A stretch of 64,000 nucleotides of DNA from positions 1 through 64,000 of the forward strand of contig JAHBVJ010000019.1 of assembly GCA_019637615.1 (NCBI GenBank), in the 5' to 3' direction. Both the position numbers and the translations under genes were made by a program. Below, in pieces: positions 16,524 through 22,544 of the stretch (position 1 is its first letter; the number at the start of each line of letters is the position of its first letter). The stretch is from Anaerolineae bacterium (GTDB lineage: Bacteria > Chloroflexota > Anaerolineae > Aggregatilineales > UBA2796). The notes below the pieces were generated by a model that ran no database searches, was not told where the DNA came from, and worked only from the letters and a program-made list of their open reading frames with translations.

Positions 16524-16868
16524 TCATACAATCCCACCTTCCGAGATTGCTGGGTGCGCCTTCGCTGTCCCGTCCATGGTGACGCTACGGAAGGTTTGAA
16601 GCAAGGCGACCCTCTTAGTAACATTGTCATGCACAAAAATCTCTACTTTCCGAGCACTTAAAAGGACAAGCAGGGTGCCATTATGGTTTGGAAGAAAACG
16701 AGCACAGTCACCGCAGATGGCAATAGGGTTTGTCTCCACCATATTTTGTGCGTCTAAACGGTCTATGCCTTGCGCTTCGTAGTACTGCATAAGCGCTTCT
16801 TCCTCTGCGAGCGTAAGACTTCGTGGCGGGCAATCTTCTGGGAAAAAGTATCTTTTCATATTGTGCAT
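16524..16868 (-). CDS. Hypothetical protein, diverged tandem duplicate (copy B)
   Basis: 114 residues: MHNMKRYFFPEDCPPRSLTL, LAEEEALMQYYEAQG, NPIAICGDCARFLP, ARKVEIFVHDNVTKRVALLQ. Paralogous to the 155-aa protein 40 nt downstream. Ahead of its ATG a leader of about 50 nt could encode GGDVAVSFLPTHAPFH, similar to residues 5-19 of copy A, but it is one base out of frame, so the N-terminal extension has probably been lost by a frameshift. A good promoter with a normal leader precedes it (see 16941-16969), unlike the leaderless genes elsewhere in this element. Confidence 0.6.
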   Translation of the reverse strand: MHNMKRYFFPEDCPPRSLTLAEEEALMQYYEAQGIDRLDAQNMVETNPIAICGDCARFLPNHNGTLLVLLSARKVEIFVHDNVTKRVALLQTFRSVTMDGTAKAHPAISEGGIV

Positions 16869-16940
16869 GAAATGGTGCGTGAGTTGGCAGGAAACTTACG
16901 GCAACATCCCCTCCTTTGGTATATACATAAACATAATATT

Positions 16941-16969
16941 ATTATACCATAATATATATTAATAATCAA
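16941..16969 (-). promoter_or_regulatory. Sigma-70-type promoter of the duplicate-gene operon
   Basis: TTGATT (16964-16969) and TATAAT (16941-16946) are 17 bp apart on the minus strand, inside an AT-rich patch. Transcription would begin near 16934, about 65 nt before the first ATG, with AAGGAGGGG early in the leader. Confidence 0.65.
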
Positions 16970-17052
16970 CCTACTACTACTCAAATGGGTTGTAAGAACG
17001 CGCCAAATCACACCTGAATTTTCTGGTGTAGGGAACGGGTAGCGAAAGAAAT

Positions 17053-17472
17053 TTATGCAGCAACCGTGAGCTTGAACTGTTTGGTATAGACCTCATGGAA
17101 GGAAAAAATGAGGGGAATAGTAAACCGTCGCGCGACAACGACATTGGCGCACGTGACGATACTGGTTCCCTGCGGTTCAAGGGAAGCAAATAACGTCAAT
17201 GCCTCCTGCTGCAAATCTTCCGTAATGTGAATGACGGGAAGCTGTGACGCAAACGCCAAAATCTGGCGGGCCAAGGTTTGTCCCTGTCGGTGACTGAGGA
17301 ACGTCGCCGTTTCGGCGACCACCAAACTTTGCACCACGGTCGATAACCGCTGTTTGCGGATACGGTCAAAAATGGCAAGTGCTCGCGCGTGGTGAGCATC
17401 ATACGCATAAAACCAAGCCACTAGCGCATCACTATCGACTAACACAGAATGCTGGGTATCAGGTTTTGCCAC
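17053..17472 (-). CDS. vapC: VapC-type PIN-domain toxin (module 2)
   Basis: 139 residues from GTG 17472, which follows GAGGAGGACC and overlaps the antitoxin end by 14 nt. PIN landmarks: LVDSDALVAWFY, VVAETATFLSHRQGQTLAR, VTCANVVVARRF and FSFHEVYTKQ. Compared with the two sister proteins the third acidic site is changed: TSIVTCANV here against TSMTDCANV and TSPVDCSNV, so the usual Asp before Cys is Thr. If this Asp is a metal ligand, the toxin may be weak or inactive. The longer frame to 17511 is not needed. Confidence 0.82.
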   Translation of the reverse strand: MAKPDTQHSVLVDSDALVAWFYAYDAHHARALAIFDRIRKQRLSTVVQSLVVAETATFLSHRQGQTLARQILAFASQLPVIHITEDLQQEALTLFASLEPQGTSIVTCANVVVARRFTIPLIFSFHEVYTKQFKLTVAA

Positions 17473-17743
17473 GGTCCTCCTCACTCCCCTGCCAAACACT
17501 TTTTTCTGCATACAACACGGTATTGATAATGCTAGATGCTTCTGGTACTGGGTCGATAACTATCGCTTTCACTTTCTCCCAAGCGTCATACTGCGTATTG
17601 AGTTCCGATTGTTCCTCGCGAGATAAGTCGCGCTCAAGGAGTGTGCGCAAATAATCCGATGCAGATTGCTGCTTACGTTTGGAAATAAGTTGCAAGCGTT
17701 GCAACAGCGGCGCGGGCAAATAAAATGAGGCGCGGGTCATCAT
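17459..17743 (-). CDS. vapB: VapB-type ribbon-helix-helix antitoxin (module 2)
   Basis: 94 residues from ATG 17743 (MMTRASFYLPAPLLQRLQLI then SKRKQQSASDYLRTLLER): a ribbon-helix-helix domain. The C-terminal part (PVPEASSIINTVLYAEKSVW) matches the toxin-binding words of modules 1 and 3. TAATAC at 17757-17762 may be its -10. The open frame continues to 17998 but those codons are in the structured GC-rich stretch and not protein-like. Confidence 0.78.
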   Translation of the reverse strand: MMTRASFYLPAPLLQRLQLISKRKQQSASDYLRTLLERDLSREEQSELNTQYDAWEKVKAIVIDPVPEASSIINTVLYAEKSVWQGSEEDRGKT

Positions 17744-17964
17744 AGCTACCAGCATCGTATTACATCCCCGGCCCCATTGCAACCAACTGAGGTCAGTGAG
17801 GGTACGGTAACAGAGTACGGTAACTGCAACGAGGGTAGGATTGGGGCACAAGCGCATCCAATTGGCATAGGATTGAGCGTAAAATGAGGATGAATTGTGG
17901 TGAGATGAATGAGGGATGGGAATGGGTCGTCGCCACATAAGTAGGCGGAATTTTGACGCCGCTT

Positions 17965-18345
17965 TGGAGCGCTGTGGACGGCTGCCGCGACACACCAAAT
18001 ATTCGCCGCAAAACAGCGCCGCGCAGTCGGTGCAGATTCGCCGCCCGCCGTCGGCCTGTAAGGACGACCACCCGAAGCGAGGAGGGGATGCCTGACCTCA
18101 AAGTCAGTGCAGACCGTCCGACCAGAGACAGCCCATAGCCAGACGACATAGGGATGGACACTTGAAAAGTGGACGAAACTATATAGGCTGGCGAAGGCGC
18201 GAGGGTGGTCGGACTTTGAGACGAGCGTAAGCAAGGAGCAAAGGACGACGGCGGGTGGCACGACGAACGGGAGGGGGTAAACCGAGGGCGAAATGTCCAC
18301 CTAAACGTGGACGATTGAGCAACCGACGTGCATCCCCCTCCTTGA
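17965..18345 (+). ncRNA. Candidate large structured RNA (novel), strand inferred
   Basis: Long complementary segments nest as in a folded RNA. 18040-18053 pairs with 18246-18259 over 14 bp (one G-T), continued by 18055-18057 with 18242-18244. Inside it 18097-18102 pairs with 18215-18220, then 18116-18124 with 18206-18214 (9 bp), 18129-18137 with 18182-18190 (8 of 9), and a tip hairpin 18159-18163/18167-18171 with a GAA loop. A second arm pairs 18270-18277 with 18334-18341 (8 bp) around hairpin 18295-18300/18307-18312. 18081-18091 could instead pair with 18330-18341 (11 bp, one bulge), forming a pseudoknot or switch. A 5' arm is 17969-17975/18013-18019. The G-T pair favours the plus strand. 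I recognise no known RNA family; an origin of transfer is an alternative. Confidence 0.55.
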
Positions 18346-18624
18346 GACGGGACACACTGGGTCAGCTACACTCGCAAGCTCGGCAGACCCCGTACACTCC
18401 CCCACCCATTATTAAGATGGGTTTAGTGATTGGCTATACGATGGGAGGCTAAACCGTGTTCGTTCTCAAAATGTGTACAGCCCCATAAAATCACCTGTTG
18501 GTCTGGTGCTTGACAATACGCCTCCCATAGTTCTAAAACGTTACGAGCTGCGCTCGTCGGTAATTTCATTATTCTCTGTAAGTTCTTTGTGGATAACTTG
18601 AGAATATACGACGCTTTTGAACTT

Positions 18625-18662
18625 GAAAACGGCGCTTTGGGCTGTCTCAAAGCGCCGTTTTC
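18625..18662. terminator. 15-bp perfect inverted repeat, probable bidirectional terminator
   Basis: GAAAACGGCGCTTTG (18625-18639) and its exact reverse complement (18648-18662) enclose an 8-nt loop. The stem ends in GAAAAC/GTTTTC, so either strand has an A-rich and a T-rich flank. It lies between the gene-poor stretch and the AAA/RHH locus. Confidence 0.5.
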
Positions 18663-18844
18663 ATGCTTTGAGGCTCCACAACCATTCTTTTTTCTCTGGT
18701 CACGCCGACCTTGTCGCTTTCCGTTCGGGCTTCCCCTAGGTGATGACACCTGCGATAGTGCCGTTCACATTCTCCTACTCACTGACAAGGATTTACTGTC
18801 ATCATAGACATGGGGAGTTTAGATCGTCAAGAGGCGGAGATGAT

Positions 18845-19190
18845 GGCGAAATCGCCAGTTGGCGATCTGGCGAAATGGCTTTTCTGCGAAGTGGCGTAGT
18901 GGCTATTTAGACGAAATGCGAAATGGCGAAGTGGCTATTTTTCGTTCAGTTCCTCTTTCTGGCGTTCGATGAATTCATCAATGGCGGCAAGGATGAGTTC
19001 GCGCATGGTAGGTTTGCGATCATCGCGTCGCCACAAGGCAAAGCGCAGTTTGTCTAGGGCTTGTAGTTGGTCAAGGTACACATCCATGCCACGATGTACC
19101 ACCCGTCGTTTTGAAAGGCGGCGATTTGGCGATTTCGCCACTTGGCGATCTGGCGATTCTGCGAAGTCGCCACTTGGCGAATTGTCGTTT
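18845..19190. repeat. GGCGA/TGGCG repeat cluster
   Basis: The words TGGCGA and CGCCA recur about every 8-12 bp both after and inside the 143-aa gene. The near-palindromes CGCCAGTTGGCG (18853-18864) and CGCCACTTGGCG (19136-19147 and 19168-19179) stand out, and a 22-nt unit (TCGCCAnTTGGCGATCTGGC then GA) occurs at 18852 and 19135 with one difference. Inside the gene the repeats encode the low-complexity linker SPSGDFAESPDRQVAKSPNR. The arrangement suits an iteron or partition-site array for the neighbouring DNA-binding protein, or a spreading repeat. Confidence 0.55.
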
Positions 19191-19366
19191 TGGCGCTCTC
19201 CATTTTTTACCTCGTTTTCCCACACGGTTGCCTGTGTCGTAGCGCGGGGGATTGGCAACGTTACCGAAGGGGTAGACATGTCATGAGTGACAGGCGGGGT
19301 TTCCTTCGGCTGAGAAGGTGGCGCGGATGGTTTTTTGAGGTTGAGTAAATCAGTATACGTACCCAT
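18935..19366 (-). CDS. Ribbon-helix-helix-like DNA-binding protein, partner of AAA ATPase
   Basis: 143 residues: a long unstructured Pro/Ser/Thr-rich N-terminus (1-85) and a C-terminal block of about 45 residues, HRGMDVYLDQLQALDKLRFA, KPTMRELILAAIDEFIERQK, with the strand-helix-helix layout of ParG/CopG-type DNA-binding proteins. The start codon overlaps the stop of the AAA ATPase gene (TAATG). An ATPase followed by a ribbon-helix-helix protein is a common plasmid partition layout, and the GGCGA repeats within and downstream of the gene could be its site. The ATPase is ExeA/TniB-like and not ParA-like, so partition is only one possibility. Confidence 0.65.
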   Translation of the reverse strand: MGTYTDLLNLKKPSAPPSQPKETPPVTHDMSTPSVTLPIPRATTQATVWENEVKNGERQNDNSPSGDFAESPDRQVAKSPNRRLSKRRVVHRGMDVYLDQLQALDKLRFALWRRDDRKPTMRELILAAIDEFIERQKEELNEK

Positions 19367-20172
19367 TAGAGTTGTCCAACGGCAAGATCGGCGGTTGCCG
19401 CAAAAACGGCATCTTTAGTAACCGTGTGTTGATTCTCAGCCACCGTTTTGATAAGTGCTTCGTTGGCAAGTTTGACAATGGATCGTGGTACACCCTGCGT
19501 CACGCGATAAATCTCACTCACCGCGTCATCGTTGAAGGGGAGTTTCTTCCCGCCCGCGACGGTCCATCTGAATTGCATCATGGCTTTGGTCTGGTCTGCA
19601 TTGAGCGGTTTGAGTTTGGCAAGGTTCAAGCGGCTTTTGAGGGAGGATAAGCGTTCTAACTTGGGCTGTAGCTCTGGCTGGGCAAACATGACCATCTGGA
19701 TCAGGAATTCGGTATTGGTGCTGAAATTGAACAGATGCTGAACCAACAGCAACATATCCCGCGTCATGTTTTGAGCTTCATCAATGAGCAAGACGGGGGA
19801 TATGCCTGCTTTATACTGCTCCTTGAGAAATTCCTCGAAGTTTTTGAGTGATCTGCTGTACGACCGATCTGTTTTGACGCCGAACTCATCCATTACAAAG
19901 CGCAGAAAAGCGTTTGTCGTAGGTAGCTTCGGGGCAAACACAAACACGACTTGTTGTTTTTCATCATGCTCTAACTCGGTCATGATACGCCGGGCGAGAG
20001 TTGTTTTGCCCGTACCAATATCGGCTAGCAAATAAATGGGACCAGCACTGGACAAAATGTGGTACACGATCTTGTTTTTGGCTTCCTGATGCTGTTCTGA
20101 ATACCACAAAAAGCGTGGATCTGGTGTAATCATGAATGGCATTTCTGCCAGACCAAAAAAATCAGTATACAT
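19366..20172 (-). CDS. ExeA/TniB-like AAA ATPase
   Basis: 268 residues. Starts MYTDFFGLAEMPFMITPDPR, the signature opening of ExeA-type ATPases (F-x-G-L-x-x-x-P-F-x-x-x-P-D-P-x-F). Walker A is ADIGTGKTTLARR (Ala-Asp before I-G-T-G-K-T), Walker B is SPVLLIDEAQNM, sensor region MVMFAQPELQPKL, and RSIVKLANEAL matches the sensor-2 helix. Such proteins load transposases (TniB), or serve as ATPases in secretion and mobile-element maintenance. No transposase of the Tn7/Mu type is nearby. The promoter is a textbook TTGACA-17-AATAGT leading directly to the ATG. Confidence 0.87.
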   Translation of the reverse strand: MYTDFFGLAEMPFMITPDPRFLWYSEQHQEAKNKIVYHILSSAGPIYLLADIGTGKTTLARRIMTELEHDEKQQVVFVFAPKLPTTNAFLRFVMDEFGVKTDRSYSRSLKNFEEFLKEQYKAGISPVLLIDEAQNMTRDMLLLVQHLFNFSTNTEFLIQMVMFAQPELQPKLERLSSLKSRLNLAKLKPLNADQTKAMMQFRWTVAGGKKLPFNDDAVSEIYRVTQGVPRSIVKLANEALIKTVAENQHTVTKDAVFAATADLAVGQL

Positions 20173-20178
20173 AGCCCC

Positions 20179-20207
20179 ACTATTGCAGATGCACCAACTG
20201 ATGTCAA
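20179..20207 (-). promoter_or_regulatory. Leaderless promoter of the AAA/RHH operon
   Basis: TTGACA (20202-20207) and AATAGT (20179-20184), 17 bp apart on the minus strand; 6 nt separate the -10 from the ATG at 20172. Confidence 0.65.
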
Positions 20208-20332
20208 CAACTTTCTTGAACTTAGCGTGCGACTTAGGGCAAGTCTGTGTCGAACGTATTCACTCCTACTCAAACTGAATCGTAACCATCTCAAAAGCCG
20301 ATATCTATCGTGTGCATCTACATTTATGAGAC

Positions 20333-20362
20333 TTGCAACCACCTACATAGATGTCCTATGAT
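20333..20362 (+). promoter_or_regulatory. Leaderless promoter of vapBC module 3
   Basis: TTGCAA (20333-20338) and TATGAT (20357-20362), 18 bp apart, with 8 nt to the ATG at 20371. Confidence 0.5.
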
Positions 20363-20370
20363 ACGCACAT

Positions 20371-20640
20371 ATGCAAATGAATATACGCACCACGATGGCC
20401 TTTAGCCCTGCCTTTCATCTCAAACTCAAGACTGTCTCTGAACAAACGGGCAAACCGATGGCGCAACTCGTAGAAGAGAAACTAGCGCCACTCCTTGAAG
20501 AACAGGAACAAACGAGACTGAAGCGCATGTATGACGGCTTATTTGCGCTAGAAGGGATGTGCCGGGAACCTATTACCGATGCGTCCACCACTATTGATGA
20601 AGTGTTGTATGGCGCGGGAAGTTTGAAAGGAGGGGAGTGA
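20371..20640 (+). CDS. vapB: VapB-type antitoxin (module 3)
   Basis: 89 residues. MQMNIRTTMAFSPAFHLKLK then TVSEQTGKPMAQLVEEKL form a ribbon-helix-helix domain (strand, helix, helix); start could also be the second ATG at 20377. The C-terminal DASTTIDEVLYGAGSLKG matches modules 1 and 2. The gene overlaps the toxin gene by GTGA. Oriented opposite to the other two modules and divergent from the AAA operon, so the 198-bp gap holds two outward promoters. Confidence 0.83.
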   Translation: MQMNIRTTMAFSPAFHLKLKTVSEQTGKPMAQLVEEKLAPLLEEQEQTRLKRMYDGLFALEGMCREPITDASTTIDEVLYGAGSLKGGE

Positions 20641-21050
20641 GTACGCATTTTGAGGCATTGGTGGATAGTGATGCGTTCATCGGCTTATTCTTTGAGCAAG
20701 ATGTTCATTTTGCGCGTGCTGGCGCTGCTTTTCGCCATTTTGCTAAAGTGGGCAACGTGTTAGTGACCACGAATTTAGTCATCACCGAAACCGCTGCCAT
20801 GCTCAGTCGGCGCATTAGCTACCCATTGGCGTGTCGGTTTATTGAATACATCCAAGCTGGGAATTTTCCGATTATCTACGTGGATAAACAGCTTCAGGAT
20901 AGCACCCACACGATTTTCCTTGCGCATCAGCGCGAAAAGACAAGTCCAGTCGATTGTTCCAATGTCGCTGTCGCACGGTATTACAGCATCCCCTCCATTC
21001 TAGGGTTTGATGGGTTCTACAAGGACTATGGCTTGTCGCTCGCTGGCTAA
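20637..21050 (+). CDS. vapC: VapC-type PIN-domain toxin (module 3)
   Basis: 137 residues from GTG 20637, overlapping the antitoxin stop (GTGA) with GGAGGGGA just upstream. PIN landmarks: ALVDSDAFIGLF, LVITETAAMLSRRISYPLAC, SPVDCSNVAVARYY and LGFDGFYKDYG. All three acidic positions are kept. It should cleave RNA when freed from VapB and stabilises the element by post-segregational killing. Confidence 0.87.
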   Translation: MSTHFEALVDSDAFIGLFFEQDVHFARAGAAFRHFAKVGNVLVTTNLVITETAAMLSRRISYPLACRFIEYIQAGNFPIIYVDKQLQDSTHTIFLAHQREKTSPVDCSNVAVARYYSIPSILGFDGFYKDYGLSLAG

Positions 21051-21067
21051 CGAGGCGCTTTCTCACC

Positions 21068-22111
21068 CTACTTCAGCAGCTTGTGTGCTAAATCCGTGAT
21101 AGTCGCTTTGAAACTGTAGTTCTCCCCCTGCTTCTTTCTCCACAGCATCCAAAAGTCAATAATGGAGCCACCTCGCTCACAAGCAAAGCAATGCCAGAAG
21201 TTATGATCTGAATTGATGCTGAAGGAATTGATTTGATCTTCATGGAAGGGACAGTGACCACGACCTTGATCGTCCAGTTCGATGTACTGACGCACAAAGT
21301 CACTTACGCTTATGGCAGATTTGATGCGCTCTGATGGTTTGGAATCGTAACGTTCGCGACGTTTCTTGCTTGGCTTCTTGGGCTTAGCTGGTTCTGGTGT
21401 CGGCTCAAACTTGGGAGTGGGGGAGTGTGTTTTGGGAACTGGGGAACGGGCAATAAGACTATCAACAAACTCTTTGGGAACTCGGATGGGATTGGTCAAC
21501 ACCTTGATTTGATCTCGGATACTGGGCGTTGCTGCCGCTGGTGATTTGAGTGGCTGACCTTCAAGCGTCGTGAATGGATAGTATTTGTTGGTTAGGCGGT
21601 GTTTCCCTAGTGGTAGCCTCACAAATGAGCCGGGGCCAGTTACCAACTTATCCTGCTTTGGATATAACTCGATCTTGAGCTTGTCTAGTTTGTGATCTGC
21701 CAGCAGTTGCTTGCCAAAGCGTCGCGCGTCTGTGCCGGATAGGGGAGGGGTAAACAGCCATAAATGCCCACCACGTCGGGAGGGTTCTAAATAAGGCGTC
21801 ACGCCTTGCGCGGTGAGTGTTTGGGCAAGGCCAATGAGCTTCTGCCAACGCAATTGGTCGTCTGCATCTAGGCAGATCCATTTGGCTACACTGTGGCGAT
21901 CTAGGGCGTAAGATCCAATGGTGATAAATCCTTTGAGATGGGCTGCAATTAAATCTGGGTATAGCTGTCGTTGTATTGAGATATAACGCCCGTTTTCCAG
22001 TTGGAGAGGATACATATCGTCTCTGGGAATAAACGTGTCAGCATAGGCCACTACAAGGTCTTTATCGAGGTCTTTAAATGGTGGTTGGTCATGTCGTTCG
22101 CGAGGGTTCAC
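21068..22111 (-). CDS. Primase: AEP-like catalytic domain fused to DnaG-type CHC2 zinc finger
   Basis: 347 residues from GTG 22111. The N-terminal 190 residues resemble the archaeo-eukaryotic primase domain of TOTE-type and plasmid primases: WICLDADDQLRW (metal-binding D-x-D), EPSRRGGHLWLFTPP, and KIELYPKQDKL-GPGSFVRLPLGKHR. A Pro/Lys-rich linker (about 220-265) leads to a C-terminal zinc finger GHCPFHEDQINSFSINSDHN, FWHCFACERGGSIIDF, the C-x2-H...C-x2-C form of DnaG. AEP and DnaG-type zinc domains usually belong to unrelated primases. It would start DNA synthesis for the element's replication. A leaderless promoter (TTGACC-16-TACAAT) ends 6 nt before the GTG. Confidence 0.84.
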   Translation of the reverse strand: MNPRERHDQPPFKDLDKDLVVAYADTFIPRDDMYPLQLENGRYISIQRQLYPDLIAAHLKGFITIGSYALDRHSVAKWICLDADDQLRWQKLIGLAQTLTAQGVTPYLEPSRRGGHLWLFTPPLSGTDARRFGKQLLADHKLDKLKIELYPKQDKLVTGPGSFVRLPLGKHRLTNKYYPFTTLEGQPLKSPAAATPSIRDQIKVLTNPIRVPKEFVDSLIARSPVPKTHSPTPKFEPTPEPAKPKKPSKKRRERYDSKPSERIKSAISVSDFVRQYIELDDQGRGHCPFHEDQINSFSINSDHNFWHCFACERGGSIIDFWMLWRKKQGENYSFKATITDLAHKLLK

Positions 22112-22117
22112 TCTGCC

Positions 22118-22145
22118 ATTGTATGGCTAAGGGTGCGAAGGTCAA
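22118..22145 (-). promoter_or_regulatory. Leaderless promoter of the primase gene
   Basis: TTGACC (22140-22145) and TACAAT (22118-22123), 16 bp apart on the minus strand, with 6 nt to the GTG at 22111. It overlaps the 3' end of the upstream 93-aa gene. Confidence 0.5.
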
Positions 22146-22423
22146 GAGGTCGAATCTGCCGATGGGAACGAAGTAGAAGTTGTATCGAGTGAAGCGAGTG
22201 CCTCAACCAACAAATCTTGTCGATCTAGTAAATGGTCTCGATGAAGGGCACGTTCTACCTGGTTTTCATTCTCATCATTGAGTTCTAGTTTGCATTGAAC
22301 GTCTTCAAGTGACGCTAAAATCTGATCGCGGCTTGACGATGGTGGATTTTCAGGATTGGACACCAAGCTATGGTACAAAATATAGACGGCACGTGCAACA
22401 TGTTCAACGCATACACTATACAA
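22142..22423 (-). CDS. Hypothetical 93-residue acidic protein
   Basis: Frame starting MYSVCVEHVARAVYILYHSL, followed by a helical acidic part (DQILASLEDVQCKLELNDEN, HRDHLLDRQDLLVEALASLD) and a Ser/Thr tail. No family recognised. It lies upstream of the primase on the same strand (30-nt gap). Amino acid pattern looks genuine, but no ribosome site is seen. The 121-bp stretch to the kinase start on the other strand holds only AT-rich sequence. Confidence 0.5.
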   Translation of the reverse strand: MYSVCVEHVARAVYILYHSLVSNPENPPSSSRDQILASLEDVQCKLELNDENENQVERALHRDHLLDRQDLLVEALASLDTTSTSFPSADSTS

Positions 22424-22544
22424 ACAAAAATATTCGCCAAGTTACAAATTTAGCCTATCTTTGTAAGATCATTGAGTTCGATGAACATGATATAAAATCT
22501 ACGTTGATGTTGAACACTAAAATAAGTCTTAGGAAAATGAAGAG

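Larger units (their letters stand above)
17756..18934. other. 1.2-kb stretch without confident genes
   Basis: GC-rich up to about 18,400, then mixed. Contents seen: a 10-bp direct repeat GTACGGTAAC at 17802-17811 and 17815-17824; the highly structured block 17965-18345 (see ncRNA entry); a small hairpin ACCCAT/ATGGGT (18404-18422); ACGAGC/GCTCGT near 18543-18557; a 15-bp perfect inverted repeat at 18625-18662; and GGCGA repeats from 18845. Minus-strand frames at 17746..18300 and 18423..18749 lack ribosome sites and known domains; one minus frame near 18,000-18,050 has CTDCAALFC, but no start or family. Confidence 0.5.

Noticed and set aside
17746..18300. 184-codon minus frame over the structured block
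   Set aside because: Low protein likeness, no start signal, and the same bases form long RNA stems.
17965..18345. Group II intron or RNase P RNA
   Set aside because: No domain V-like hairpin, no reverse transcriptase nearby, and no RNase P signature.
18423..18749. 108-codon minus frame
   Set aside because: It spans the 15-bp perfect inverted repeat, has no ribosome site and no recognisable domain, though the last 50 codons look slightly protein-like.
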